Assembly: GCF_000190735.1 (NCBI RefSeq)
Contig: NC_015177.1
Span: 3,162,001-3,226,000 of the forward strand
Source: Pseudopedobacter saltans DSM 12145
Lineage (GTDB): Bacteria > Bacteroidota > Bacteroidia > Sphingobacteriales > Sphingobacteriaceae
Length of the DNA stretch: 64,000 nucleotides
Reading direction: 5' to 3'
The translations under genes were made by a program, and so were the position numbers. Shown here one piece after another: positions 50,201 through 57,820 of the stretch (position 1 is its first letter; the number at the start of each line of letters is the position of its first letter). The notes beneath the pieces were generated by a model. It saw nothing but the letters and a program-made list of their open reading frames with translations, was not told the DNA's origin and did no database searches.

Positions 50201-53200
50201 TATTGCTGATTCCCAAAATCTTGAAGAAGAAATCTTCATCACGCTCTACTTTCGTGTCGCCAATAATATCTACCGTAACCGTAAGTTCTTCCGATTTGTT
50301 CCCGCTATGAACAACATCTTTCGGAGAGAAGAAATAATCGTTATCGCTTTGTTTTGCCAAACCATCTTCTGTTACAAGTTTTATGGTAAACGGATCCTGA
50401 GTTGACTTGGTAAGCGTAATTGTATAGCTAATTTTCGTGATATCTGGTGTATTGCCTTCTTTAACCTTATCTACTCCCTTAAGCAACAATTCTGCCGAAT
50501 CATTATCCTCTATTTGTATTATAGGTCTGCTGTTGCTTAAGCTAATTAAGGTTGGATATTCTGTACTTGTTGAATTGATACCCACCGTTTTAAAAGAAAT
50601 AGTTTCGGTAAGCTCTACAATATCATCATCCACCACATCAAATTCCAAGTCAACATAAGTTGTACCCGCCGGAATTGTTACCGTATTTGTGGAGACATTA
50701 TCATTGGTTATAACAGTATAATCTGCCGCACTCACCGCCGTTCCGTCTAAACTATAATTAATAACTACCGGTTTGTCAGAAGTATTTCCGTTTGTAAATT
50801 CAAAACGAAAACGTGGATTCTGAGTAGACCCTTCTTTTCCGTTTAATGACGTAATATTAATTACGGCTTTGTCATCATCCAGAATGGTATATGTCGCCGT
50901 AGAATTTTGTATGGTTAACCTTCCGCCAAAGTTTTGGCTCAAACTACCCAATATCAGATTAAATTTCTCGTCCTGCTCTACAATTTTATCTCCGATTATT
51001 GATGCTTCTATTTTGAATTCCTGAGCAACTGCCGAAGCAGGAAAAGTTACAACTCCTGCTGTAGCATTATAATCGCTATTTAAAGTAGCGGTTACATCCT
51101 GAAAACTGTATGGAATTGATACATTTTCTCCAATTGCCTTATTGATATTAACCGTAAAATAAACAGGAGTGTCTCCGCTGTCTTTTTCGTCTTGCGAAGC
51201 AGGAGCTATTAAAGTGATCACACCGGTATCATCATCTTTTATAGTTAGAGTCTCTATATTATTTTGTAAAGTAATGGCATGGGCATTAGGATTAATAACA
51301 TTGCTGATCTCTAATATTACCGTCTTATCCAATTCAATAACATCATCATCAATTAAAACAATAGGCAAAATCACTTCGTTTTTTCCGGCAGGTATTGTTA
51401 CAGTACCTATTGCCGACGTTGTAAAATCTGTGGATGGACTTGCAGTTCCGCCTAACTTATAATGTAAAGTAATGGATTGATCTGATGTCATTCCAGCAGG
51501 TAGTTTAAATATAAACTCACCGTTTTTAGAACCCTCGACACCATCTTTATGATTGATGGTAATCGTGGCAAAATCATCATTTTCTATAATAACTTTCTGT
51601 TCTGCCTGAGCAATAGTTAATCGTCCTTCGAAATTTTTGCTCAATTGCTCCAACACCAGTTTAAACAGTTCTTCCTGTTCTACCACCAAATCTCCTTTTA
51701 CATTTACTGCAATAGAATAGTTTTCCCCTGCGTTACCTATAAAAGGAACCTGTCCCGTATTAGATTCATAATCTTCAGGAGCGTTTGCTGTAATATCTTC
51801 AGTTCGGTAGTTTAAAGTAAATCCGGTTTTGGTAGCCTTGCTTAAAGTAACAGTAAAAGTCACTGGAGTTGTACCTGAATTGCCTTCTTTTACACGGTCG
51901 TTATCTACAGTCAAGGTAATTTCGGCAACATCTTTATCCAGGATATTCAATTTTGATGTGTTAACCGGAAGCGTAATACCCGGTAAAGCATTATCTAATG
52001 ACGCGGTTATGATTACATCTTCTGTGCCTTCTACAATATCGTCATTTAAAACAGGTAGTTCTACATCTACATAATTTATGCCCGCAGGTATGGTTATTGT
52101 TCCTGCATTGGGATCAGTATAATCTGCACCTTTTGTCGCAGAACCTGAAAGACTATAAGTAATAACAGTTGGTTCTGACGATACATAATCGTCTTCAAAT
52201 TTGAACCTGAAGTTACCTGCAATTGGTCCTTTTTCATCTCCATCCGTTGGGATAATTATAATCTTTGGTTTATCGTCATTAATAATTGTTCCTGTTGCTT
52301 TTGCCTCAGAAATAGAAAGGTGATTATTAAAGTTTTTATCCAGCCCCATCAATTCTACAAAAAACTGTTCATCCAGCTCTACTTCTTTGTCCCCTTTTAC
52401 TTCAACAGTAATAAATTGCGATTTTGGTTGTCCATCAAAAACAAGTTGTCCATTAGCAATTGCGGTATAATCTGCCGAAGCTATTGCCGTTCCATCCTGT
52501 GTCGAGTAATTAACGGTGAACGACTCTTTGGTTTGCTTATCCAATATAACCTCGAAGGTAAAGTTCGTAATACCTGCGTTACCTTCATCTTTACTTAAAG
52601 ACTTAATTGTTATTGTCCCGTAATCATTATCGAAAATAGTTAATGAAGAAGTATTATTTGCCAAAGCTACTTTTACCGGGCCAGAATAAATAGATGCATT
52701 TAACCGTACATCTTCAATACCTTCTACAATCTGGTCGTCCTTGATCGTTATATTTAAAATAGTTTGTGTGTCCCCGGCCTTAATAGTAACCCGGCCATTC
52801 ATATTTTCCATATAATCTACACCACCGCCCATGGCCTCGCCACTAAGACTATAGTCTATCAGAATATCCTTATCAGCTTTTATTCCCGCAGGCAAACTAA
52901 AAATAAATGATCCATTTTGTCCGCCCTCGGTTCCATTTACAGATGTAATGGATACATCTCCGAAATCATCATCTATAATAGTAGACGTTGTTGTTTTGGC
53001 TACAGGTGCGATTGTAATTCTCCCACCAAAATCTCCAAGTACCTCATCCAGAATCAACTTAAACTGCTCATTTGCTTCAATGATATTATCGCCTAAAATT
53101 CTAACTGAAATAGTTTGATTTTGATTAGGGGTATCTGCATTAAATTTAATTTGCCCTTTGCTTTCCGCATAGTCTGCGCCTGCGGTTGCTGTTATATCTT

Positions 53201-56200
53201 CAGTATGGTATTTTACTTCAAAAGCATTTTTTGTGGCTTTGTCCAAAACTAATGTATACACATAATCGTGTGTATTCCCTTCGTTGCCTTCATCTATATC
53301 CAATGGTGGAATTATTGTAATTTTACCATTATCATTATCAAGAATATTTAAGGATATATTTGGGTTAGTAATAGCAATACCATTAAAAATACTTTGGATA
53401 TCCCCATTATTAATATTTAAAACAGCACTTTCTGTTCCTTCTATAATATCATCATCTATTACATCCAGCTTTAAAATGGCTGAATTGTGTCCTTTAGGAA
53501 AAACAAATACTCCAGGTGTCAGCTCATTAATAGTATAATCGTATCCCTGTGTTGCAGAACCGGATAGGTTATAGGGTATGCTGATATCATCCCCTGCTGT
53601 TACATCCTGTGGGAAGCTAAAGATGAACTGTCCTGATACCGTATTCTCTTCATTTCCGTCTACCTTAGTGATGGTAATATTCCCTGAGTCATCATTTATA
53701 ATGGTACCTGTTCCCTCTTTTTTTCCAAAAGTTAGATTCCCTCCGTAGGTATGGCTCAATTGTTCCAGAATAACTTTAAAAGTTTCATCCAGCTCAATTT
53801 TCATATCACCTCTTACCTCAATCCTCACCGGCTTAATTCCTGCATCGGTAAAAGTCAATATTTTATTTAATTGTGAAATATAATCATTGTCGGCAACTAA
53901 AGCAGTACCATCCTGTGTTGAATAAGTTATATCTAAGGGATATTGTGTCTTTTTATCTAAAGTTACCTGAAAATCGAAATATTTAGTATTGTTATTCCCT
54001 TCGCTTTCCGAAACATCCGTAATACTTACCCTTCCTATATCTATATCTTCGATGATAGCTGTTACTGTGGAGTTTGCCATCTGAATGGCATAAGAGCTGG
54101 AAATCCCATTAGCTGGGACGGTTAAAATCACTGTTTCGTTCCCCTCTATAATACCATCCGCAACAGCAGGCAGTTCTAACTTTACAGAATTTGTATTCGC
54201 TTTCAGAATAACGGAACCGTTAATAGTACCGGTATAATCTATACCTGCCTGCGCGTTTCCTCCCAGCTCATAAAATATCTCTATGTCTTTATCTGCGGTT
54301 TTTCCATTTTCCAAAGTGAAGATAAAATCAACACTTTTACTCCCTTCCTTGCCGTCTGCTTTAGTTAAAACAATATTGGCAAGATCATCATTAATGATCT
54401 CTCCGTAATTTTCCTTTACCGGAAATTTCAAAAGTCCGTTAAAATCAAAACTTAGATTAGAAAATTGTAGCTTAAACTTTTCATTGGCTTCTATCTTATC
54501 ATCACCATTTACAATTACTTTTACTTCTTTCACCTGGTTACCCTGGTTAGGACTGAAAGTCAGGAATCCATCCTTAAACTGATAATCATTGTCTGATACT
54601 TTAGCTTCCTGGTCAATAGTTTTATAATCTATCGTAAAACCACTTTTTGTAGGCTTGTCTAATGTTATAGTAAACACAAACTCCTTCGTAGTTCCATTGT
54701 CGCCTTCGGATAATTTAACTGCCGGACTTAGTGTCAATGTTGCTTCATCATTATCAAATATTTTCGCTACAGGAACATTGTTGTCTAAACTAACTTTACT
54801 CCTATTATCTCCTGCAATTGAAACAATGTCTATTATAATCTCTTCTGTACCTTCGACGATGTTATCATCTATAACCGGAAGTTCAAGTTCAATACTTTGT
54901 GTATTCGCAGGAATAGTGATACTCGCCGGACTTGCAGCAGTTCCTACATTTCCTTCATAATCTATTGAATTTCCATCTGCAGTACCACTTAGAAGAAACT
55001 TGACATCAATAGGTGTATCGGATGTTACACCGTTTTGGAAAGAAAACATAAACTTGGCGGGTTTTGTCCTTGGAGTTATATCTTCTTCATAACCATCGAC
55101 TGCCGTGATTTTGACAAGACCAAGATCATCATCGTTAATTGTTCCTTCTGCTTCCGAAACCGCAATAACATTTCCTCCACTCGCATTGGTCAGAATAATC
55201 TTGAAACGTTCATTCTTTTCTATAACCTTGTCAGGATTGATCTGTATCTTCAGCGTTGCATTTAACTGATTTGCAGGGATTACAATTTGTCCGGTTAATG
55301 GGCTTAAAATATCGTCACCATTGGTTTCAAGATGTTGTATTTTATAATCGACAGTGATATCACATTTTGAAACCTGTGATAAACTAATTGGAAAGTCGAT
55401 ATAAGTGGTCCCTGAACTCCCTTCGGTTACCGTTGCCCCATAAATCGAAATATTTGTTTTATTAATCGTTATGTCTTTCTTTTCCTTGTAATTATTACAC
55501 TGCCCATTTGGACACTCTATAAAGGGATCAGTTGGCGGAGCATCATCCGGATTTGTAGCACCGGGATCTGTATGGTCTTTTGGCCGCATCACAAAGGCAC
55601 TTACTTCCAGCGTTCCTGCATTGATATAATCCGTAAGCTTTCCGGAAAAAGTAAGTGTCATGGTCTTTTTATTGGCGAGATCTATTCCTCCGATATATGG
55701 CGAAGGTGTTGTATTTTCAACATATAATGTCCCATCTCCGGTGTTAGCTACACTATTTACCAAGAATTGTGAAGGGTAATAAAAGAAAATTTTAGCTCCT
55801 TTAACATCATCCGGACCGTTGTTTTTAATAACTACCGTATATTTAATATCCTCTCCAACACAGTAAGAAGTTTGATTAGATGTTATACTTACCACTTCCA
55901 GATCCGACTCGCGGAAAGTGACGTCCATATAAGTAAAAATCGGCTTGCTAATGATATAAGCCCAAGTATCCAAAACTTTATTATTCCCGAATGCCGTACT
56001 ACTATATGCGGTAGTTCCCCATTTATGACCGTTAGTAGAACTACTAACTCCAGCAGCAGCAGTTTTTAGAGGATTTGATGGCCCTGGATTATTATCAATA
56101 CCAGTATCATCCCAATAAATCGTATCATCATTAGGATTTGCACCATTCAACCTACGGATAATCATTCCTCCAACATTATTTTCCACATCCACAAATGGAA

Positions 56201-57527
56201 AGTGCACCTCACCTCCGCGTAATACAAGATTTGTTTGGGAGGGTTCTATTCTAATAGTTCCCTGTATCGCATTGCCATTTCCATCTCTGCCGTCCCAATA
56301 GATTTTATTTTGCCCACTTACTGCTGCTCCTTCCAGGGTAACATCTATAGGATCTGTAAAATTGGCATTCTTATCGACATCTATATTTAAATAATAGCTA
56401 CCTGCCTGATTGGTTTTAAAATAAATATATCCACCAAGCGGAGCGGAGCCGGCCAGGTTTGTAGTTCCTTCCTTCCCAACAAAAGTCAGATCTTCAGCAA
56501 CCGGAATAAAAGGCTCCTTTTTCAACCAAATGTCGTCCTGAGTACTCGTATTATTTGGGTAAGCTCCTGTATGTCTTCTTCCCTTAGCAGTTTCAGGTAA
56601 ATCGTTTGCTGGGTTATTAAAGAATATTTTATGTGTAACATCAGCGTTGGTATCAGGAGAAAATGGATTATGAATATTTACTCCTGTGGAAGTATTGGCA
56701 CTCTTATAAGTTGGCTGTCCTGAATTATCCCTTATCCCTTTATTATTGGAAAAAAAGTTAAATATATAGCCTGCCATTTCATTAGGCTTCACCTCATACC
56801 TGTAACCATCATATGTTTGTACATATAGAGTACTTTTAAACTTTCTATCAAATTCCTGCATGCTTGCTGCAAAAGCATTCAAATAAGCTCTGCCTTTTAT
56901 AAATGCACTCCCGCTCCTGACACTGACATCAAAAGCTGTTATATAATAGGTATTATTGGATTGCGGGGCTGTAAAACTTGACACACCAGTGGGAGGCATA
57001 TTCCCGTTGGTATTATTTGTGTTCGTTACTGTGCTAATAAAGAAGATAGACCAAACACCTTCCTCCCCCGCATTTACACTGATAACTACCGGATTATATC
57101 CGTTATTTGTAGAAGCGTCTCCAGCAACTCTTGGGCCTGTTTTTTCCTCAGTTCTATTATTAATTCTGCCAACACTAGTATTACTCCCTGAAGTACCAAT
57201 TACTCCGCTCGGAGAAATCCATCGAATAGTACCGTTTCCAATACCCTGTGCACTAGACCCTAAATAGATGGTTTCCCCCGCCTTTGCATATACCCTTACC
57301 AAACCCTCACTTGGAAATGGCAAACTCGAGCTGGTATTCGTTCCGGAGTACAAATATAACCTGTCCCCTCCGTCAGGATTTAGCTCTAAACTCCCCTCCG
57401 CAAAAACACCAGCAGTCATATAACACATCAATAGTGACATGAATAGTGCTTTAATGCTTTGTCGGTTTAGTATATGTTTAGTCAATATTTTATATATAGT
57501 TTGGCCTAGTAAATAAAAGTGCTCCAT
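38211..57527 (-). CDS. Giant T9SS-secreted Calx-beta repeat protein (6438 residues), putative surface adhesin
   Basis: One uninterrupted 19.3-kb gene. Order of parts: signal peptide (residues 1-43, ending TAGVFA); an N-terminal region of unknown fold (44-540); a DUF11-like domain (about 545-655, SYCVGEDIKYTVVIKNNGPDD); 45 Calx-beta domains (about 685-6023), each near 119 residues; two Ig/cadherin-like domains with VNDAPIAVDDIYY and AMDDYVTTLEDEPV (about 6024-6210); one more Calx-beta-like domain (6213-6330); and a T9SS type B sorting domain (from about 6345, SPNGDGEGNEVF, VVIYNRWGNEVFR). Calx-beta domains bind Ca2+ at their ends (DND, NDD). It should be exported and displayed at the cell surface, as SprB-like adhesins are. 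ATG at 57527 is supported by the signal peptide. Function as an adhesin is inferred. Confidence 0.93.
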   Translation of the reverse strand: MEHFYLLGQTIYKILTKHILNRQSIKALFMSLLMCYMTAGVFAEGSLELNPDGGDRLYLYSGTNTSSSLPFPSEGLVRVYAKAGETIYLGSSAQGIGNGTIRWISPSGVIGTSGSNTSVGRINNRTEEKTGPRVAGDASTNNGYNPVVISVNAGEEGVWSIFFISTVTNTNNTNGNMPPTGVSSFTAPQSNNTYYITAFDVSVRSGSAFIKGRAYLNAFAASMQEFDRKFKSTLYVQTYDGYRYEVKPNEMAGYIFNFFSNNKGIRDNSGQPTYKSANTSTGVNIHNPFSPDTNADVTHKIFFNNPANDLPETAKGRRHTGAYPNNTSTQDDIWLKKEPFIPVAEDLTFVGKEGTTNLAGSAPLGGYIYFKTNQAGSYYLNIDVDKNANFTDPIDVTLEGAAVSGQNKIYWDGRDGNGNAIQGTIRIEPSQTNLVLRGGEVHFPFVDVENNVGGMIIRRLNGANPNDDTIYWDDTGIDNNPGPSNPLKTAAAGVSSSTNGHKWGTTAYSSTAFGNNKVLDTWAYIISKPIFTYMDVTFRESDLEVVSITSNQTSYCVGEDIKYTVVIKNNGPDDVKGAKIFFYYPSQFLVNSVANTGDGTLYVENTTPSPYIGGIDLANKKTMTLTFSGKLTDYINAGTLEVSAFVMRPKDHTDPGATNPDDAPPTDPFIECPNGQCNNYKEKKDITINKTNISIYGATVTEGSSGTTYIDFPISLSQVSKCDITVDYKIQHLETNGDDILSPLTGQIVIPANQLNATLKIQINPDKVIEKNERFKIILTNASGGNVIAVSEAEGTINDDDLGLVKITAVDGYEEDITPRTKPAKFMFSFQNGVTSDTPIDVKFLLSGTADGNSIDYEGNVGTAASPASITIPANTQSIELELPVIDDNIVEGTEEIIIDIVSIAGDNRSKVSLDNNVPVAKIFDNDEATLTLSPAVKLSEGDNGTTKEFVFTITLDKPTKSGFTIDYKTIDQEAKVSDNDYQFKDGFLTFSPNQGNQVKEVKVIVNGDDKIEANEKFKLQFSNLSFDFNGLLKFPVKENYGEIINDDLANIVLTKADGKEGSKSVDFIFTLENGKTADKDIEIFYELGGNAQAGIDYTGTINGSVILKANTNSVKLELPAVADGIIEGNETVILTVPANGISSSYAIQMANSTVTAIIEDIDIGRVSITDVSESEGNNNTKYFDFQVTLDKKTQYPLDITYSTQDGTALVADNDYISQLNKILTFTDAGIKPVRIEVRGDMKIELDETFKVILEQLSHTYGGNLTFGKKEGTGTIINDDSGNITITKVDGNEENTVSGQFIFSFPQDVTAGDDISIPYNLSGSATQGYDYTINELTPGVFVFPKGHNSAILKLDVIDDDIIEGTESAVLNINNGDIQSIFNGIAITNPNISLNILDNDNGKITIIPPLDIDEGNEGNTHDYVYTLVLDKATKNAFEVKYHTEDITATAGADYAESKGQIKFNADTPNQNQTISVRILGDNIIEANEQFKLILDEVLGDFGGRITIAPVAKTTTSTIIDDDFGDVSITSVNGTEGGQNGSFIFSLPAGIKADKDILIDYSLSGEAMGGGVDYMENMNGRVTIKAGDTQTILNITIKDDQIVEGIEDVRLNASIYSGPVKVALANNTSSLTIFDNDYGTITIKSLSKDEGNAGITNFTFEVILDKQTKESFTVNYSTQDGTAIASADYTAIANGQLVFDGQPKSQFITVEVKGDKEVELDEQFFVELMGLDKNFNNHLSISEAKATGTIINDDKPKIIIIPTDGDEKGPIAGNFRFKFEDDYVSSEPTVITYSLSGSATKGADYTDPNAGTITIPAGINYVDVELPVLNDDIVEGTEDVIITASLDNALPGITLPVNTSKLNILDKDVAEITLTVDNDRVKEGNSGTTPVTFTVTLSKATKTGFTLNYRTEDITANAPEDYESNTGQVPFIGNAGENYSIAVNVKGDLVVEQEELFKLVLEQLSKNFEGRLTIAQAEQKVIIENDDFATITINHKDGVEGSKNGEFIFKLPAGMTSDQSITLHYKLGGTASPSTDFTTSAIGTVTIPAGKNEVILPIVLIDDDVIELDKTVILEISNVINPNAHAITLQNNIETLTIKDDDTGVITLIAPASQDEKDSGDTPVYFTVNINKAIGENVSIPYSFQDVTATLNSDYNATAGVVTFPASAVAQEFKIEASIIGDKIVEQDEKFNLILGSLSQNFGGRLTIQNSTATYTILDDDKAVINITSLNGKEGSTQNPRFRFEFTNGNTSDKPVVINYSLDGTAVSAADYTVITNDNVSTNTVTIPAGTTYVDLEFDVVDDDIVELTETISFKTVGINSTSTEYPTLISLSNSRPIIQIEDNDSAELLLKGVDKVKEGNTPDITKISYTITLTKSTQDPFTIKLVTEDGLAKQSDNDYFFSPKDVVHSGNKSEELTVTVDIIGDTKVERDEDFFFKILGISNNYEGRLTIPTPSIQTIIENDDFADITITAKDGEEAVANNKPGIFTFSLPPNITVDEDLRISYTLGGTAKSPEDYAPVSGQAIIKKGTRYVDVQIDVVDDDIVEGDETVVLTATLQNAPYGIKFKDNTNTASLRIIDNDYGFVSINNVQVQEQHSGEHTLTFKVSIDKEVSQSFKVYYHTEDQTATAGEDYKAIPSSEISIGRLPTDNNPITVTYYGDRKVEADEVFKLVLTGLEDLFGGHLTLDPTKNIGLGTLLNDDKAEVKIAAIHGQEDGDNGKAIYKFTLVDPSGNEVTVDKPITISYRLDGTATAPDYTLSSSALATQIVIPANESSVELVFNIFDDKIVEGTETIILENLAVSSAYTNEIKLGVPVPVLEIRDNDRATLTVTGEPKIIEGDSGEKDYEFLVKLDMATAGGFTVNYKTQDITATAGEDYVAQTGSLTFLGNENETYPVIIKIKGDHVVEPDEIFSLLFEDPSKNFEGRLTFPVKDIKGTIENDDFSAIEITAEGGKEGAQNATFTFQLTNGKTVDEDIFIEYDLDNISAKIGEDYTIDPLELSPLKIPKGSNSVTLTLTIIDDNIVEGTETVKINAKTLSNSRNNIIISNPELTLNIEDNDEATLSIQNVSKEEGDSNTTSFTFTVGLDKSTQKPFSVKYATADDTAIAGEDYQATTGTLNFGALSTDSKTFTVQVNGDKKVEANEVFNVFLSDFSIDFGGKLHLPILPGTGTIINDDKAVVNITAVSDAEGSLTKPYFRFELTNGNISDGDIVIDYSLQGTAVSPADYAVVTNDNVTTSRVTIPAGSTYVDLEFDVVDDDIVEFTETISFKTVGINTSGTAYPSLVTLSNNRPVVQIRDNDSAELLLTGADKVTEGNTPYITKITYTLKLTKSTQDPFTIKLATVDGLAKQSDNDYFFSPLDIIHTGDKDKDLTVIVDIIGDTKVEPNEDFLFRILGISNDYEGRLTYPVASIKTIIENDDFADITITAKDGEEAPANNKPGIFTFSLPPGITVDQDLEISYTFGGKAKSPADYAPVNGSVVIKKGDHLVDVQINIVDDEIVEGDETVVLTAALQNAPYGIQFKDNNNTATLKIIDNDYGFVSINNVQVQEQHSGDHTLTFNVSINKEVESSFKVYYRTEDQTATAGEDYKAIPLSEISIGRLPADANPITVTYYGDRKVEADEVFKLVLTGLEDLFGGHLTLDPTKNIGLGTLLNDDSAEVKVTAIHGEEDGDNGKAIYKFTLVDKFGNEVTADQPVTISYRLAGTATTPDYTLTNSALATQIVIPADKSSVELVFNIVDDKIVEGTETIILENLTVSSAYANEIKLGAPVPVLEIRDNDRATLTVTGEPKIIEGDSGEKDYEFLVKLNMATAGGFTVNYKTQDITAAAGEDYVAETGTLTFSGNENETYPVIIKIKGDHVVEPDEIFSLLFEDPSKNFEGRLTFPIKDIKGTIENDDFSTIEITAEGGKEGAQNATFTFKLTNGKTVDEDIFIDYDLDDISAKIGEDYTIDPLELSPLKIPKGSNSVTLTLKVIDDNLVEGTEEVNLTATVRDDNPRNKIALVNPKVKLEIEDNDSALISISSPTITEGDLNTKDLEFTVSVSQPTQEPFIVRYSTADGTAKAGSDYIAEQNGVLAFDKDNTTRKFIIKIIGDKVVEATEQFYVALSGLSNDFGGHVSLPTQPAAATILDNDFAKISITGTRGKEQGPLNGQFIFSILNGYSSDTPFTIDYDLTGEATLGEDYGNAAKGTITFEPGETEKILQIEVIDDDKVEEDETVLLTANLTSVYPQITLNNQVCTIIIEDNDSAMITLTGTKSVVEGKDGYRELEYTVKLNNSSAIPFDIAYFTEDITAKVGDDDYLEVKGILRFKGDFGEEHTFKVYVKGDEKVELDEIFRVAIKAVDNGALSGRLNIAGSPIDVTIINDDEGQINITKVDGAETVDNSKSAQFIFSLNGNITSEKDITIPYSLSTNSAIGNGVDYVGNLSGTVVIQAGQQSATLTLPVVDDEIVEGTETLTLTVLNAILPKDITLANSSQTLSIIDNDEAYITIQDVNVLEGNNGNTTMEFSVAIDKPTQEGFSVFYKTEDGTAIAGEDYLGVNAGTLTFNRLSKTALKLSITVFGDTKVEADEILKLVLTGLSNTYEGRLHLPTKPAIGTIINDDNLKIEITGTDGQEKGEVKGTFKFTLLDGVTVDQPVTITYNLGGTATGNGVDYNDLPTVGKLVINAGEHSGTVFINVIDDIIIEGTEDVIIEATLANNPYPDNIKLSKTTHKIDIEDNDYGELTIDGLLSIIEGNFGTQFLDFEVTLSNPTTRSFTVKYETEDGTATLEDNDYQYATGVLSFSGQKPNEKQLIRVAINGDTKVEGNEFFKVIVKELSETFGDRLRIMGSPAIANIIDDDNIELNKTISITKQDGEEGLSDAAFIFSYPQGVTLDTDTKINFNLAGTAELNKDYTISGFSSSIVIPAGKNSTTLRIKVIDDEIVESTEQVDLTIIGAPINQKYPDVKMESNTSILFIEDNDYGKIMVQSRSISEGDSNTRDMIFTLRLDKETAKEFKVKFHTEDGTAKTSDFDYLAANGEAFFSGKANELQEITIRIIGDKKIEADEYFELLLTELSNTFDNRLSIVNTKLTGTIENDDRTRIIVTKTNGEEGGDPVTFTFTLADDVTADEPILIDYAMTAESTAIGNGVDYIGATSGNVTIAPGDKSVTLTLDVVDDDLIEDDETIVLKVNAIRGKYTNEIAIQTESTTAYIKDNDNAEIRILGPVEVTEGDVGTTEAKFTVILNNNVGNPFTVNYRTVDGTATVADNDYIPKSGTLDFGGTKGERKEIIILVNGDKKIEGDEDFFVQLFGLSENFNNRLIIEVDKAEGIIIDDDNIEANKVIHITKTDGAEGGEDVVFTFSFPQNIVSDYPTKIPYALSGIAQGAGKDYIGAISGEVIIPAGANSITLRLPVVDDDIVEGTEVIELKTGNVVNENYGGIAVNNSPIRAYILDNDYGKIRIEDAQISEGDLAYKQIILDVTLDKETGLPFTVSYNTEDGTAKVTDNDYVGVNNGTLSFAGKAGEKQTIAITIVGDKKIEADEVFDVVLKALSRTFEGRLSIQKDRGAVTILNDDNAEIIVTAMDGAEAGTIPIRFKFSYPLGYTSDIPTVIDYTLGGTATAGGVDYKSNVNGVFAIPADKESAILELPVIDDEIIEHDETVSIAINSINTNYPASITVNPNLPVAKIIDNDFTILKLSAPVTKKEGDNGTTAYTFDLTLEKETGSSFVVKYTTENGTATVADKDYVHTEGELSFAGHAGEVQSVTVWVNGDLKIEADEDFKFKVFGLSNTFNNRLTIPITETNNVILNDDSSLITVSKVDGIEGMQDGQFVFTLNPGVTSDKDITIHFKLGGTATASDYIALSSATNITIPAGENRAVLNIKTIDDDIVEETETVVLNVTKIDNPYNNVSMALPIPVLNIYDNDTGYLTITSPAPVLEGHSGTKTVTFTITLDKTTDKPFTVNYTTVDGTATVADKDYVKASGYLSFAGYTGETKKVDVTIIGDTKYEDDETFGLKLMNLAPTFDGQLIIGPDGKGVILNDDFAPMAMDDYVTTLEDEPVTFSVTANDKHDEGIDPKTVKIVTSPSIGKVVVHADGTVTYSPDKDVNGYDTFTYTVKDIFGRLSNEARVQITIIPVNDAPIAVDDIYYVQRDSSIRENVGLNDYDVDGDVLTFRVLEFPKHGKIEFFDGMDGAFVYVPNPGFTGIDTFVYEVKDPEGLRDTANVTLYVQPKVRVDLTPVLTVVTEGEVVKITAKLSEPLFQDVNVVLDFSGTAELNKDYTLEGNFDVIRIAAGDTVTTQYFLVKTLRDFIKEDDESVEAKIIAVDPSNFVTIGDSALVMIQDFYPEGKPLGPDENGNIQPDPYMSPNGDGEGNEVFVIYNIEQFPDNEVVIYNRWGNEVFRIKGYNNKDVAFAGKANAGMLANKGEDLVDGVYFFIIHTKDANGKPLLNKGYVIMRR
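45135..48002 (-). repeat. 2868-bp tandem duplication, downstream copy
   Basis: Covers the eight domains from the one starting KAVVNITAVSD to the one ending AAATILDND. The first seven are highly similar in DNA and protein to the copy at 48003-50870; the eighth is diverged. Confidence 0.8.
48003..50870 (-). repeat. 2868-bp tandem duplication, upstream copy
   Basis: Begins at the domain KAVINITSLNGKEG. Three independent anchors (the Lys codon at 50868/48000, CTTCAAACAG at 48779/45911, CCAAAAAGAT at 49489/46621) are all offset by exactly 2868 bp, i.e. 956 codons or eight domains. Confidence 0.85.
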
Positions 57528-57679
57528 CTAAAAAATCATACGTTGCTACAAATCCCAATAGTTTGAATATCAAATCCTTTTGCGAACACTTCCTTTTACG
57601 GATGAAAACAAGTTAAGGTTATGTCATTTTCTTGATATGAACAGGAGGATTTGGAGAGTTTAAGCGTCTGAAAAAATAT

Positions 57680-57715
57680 TAAAAAAAGAAAAGCATTCCT
57701 TGTTCGGAATGCTTT
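57680..57715 (-). terminator. Intrinsic terminator upstream of the giant gene
   Basis: Perfect 10-bp stem AAAGCATTCC / GGAATGCTTT (57690-57699, 57706-57715) with a six-base loop. On the minus strand it is followed by a long T run. It would end transcripts coming from GH43 and insulate the giant gene. Confidence 0.8.
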
Positions 57716-57820
57716 AAAAATTAAGATCGCTTAGCGGTCTACACTTAACAAAAATTTCGACAATTTTACCCGCTTTCTGTCCTCAGAACTAAGTGAAACG
57801 TCTATGTGGTGGATTATTAA

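Larger units (their letters stand above)
39459..55480 (-). repeat. Array of 45 Calx-beta domains in strict B-A alternation
   Basis: Counting domain ends by eye gives 23 type-B domains (about 117-120 residues; EGNSGTT-like start, TEDGTA-ADNDY, GDxKVEADExFKL, GTIINDD end) and 22 type-A domains (VDGxEG start, FxFSLP, GTAxxxxDY, IPAG, VIDDxIVEGTE, IxDND end). The array starts and ends with a B domain, so the two-domain unit is about 236 residues (about 710 bp). Counts and borders were made by eye and could be off by one. Confidence 0.85.

Noticed and set aside
39459-55480. Regular repeats considered as a CRISPR-like or satellite array
   Set aside because: The period is about 356 bp, the units are diverged and coding, and no short identical repeats with spacers are present.
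38271-57267. Many plus-strand open frames of 60-157 codons opposite the giant gene
   Set aside because: They are antisense shadows. They lack start signals, domains and signal peptides, and repeat in step with the Calx-beta units, as expected from the biased codon use of the coding strand.
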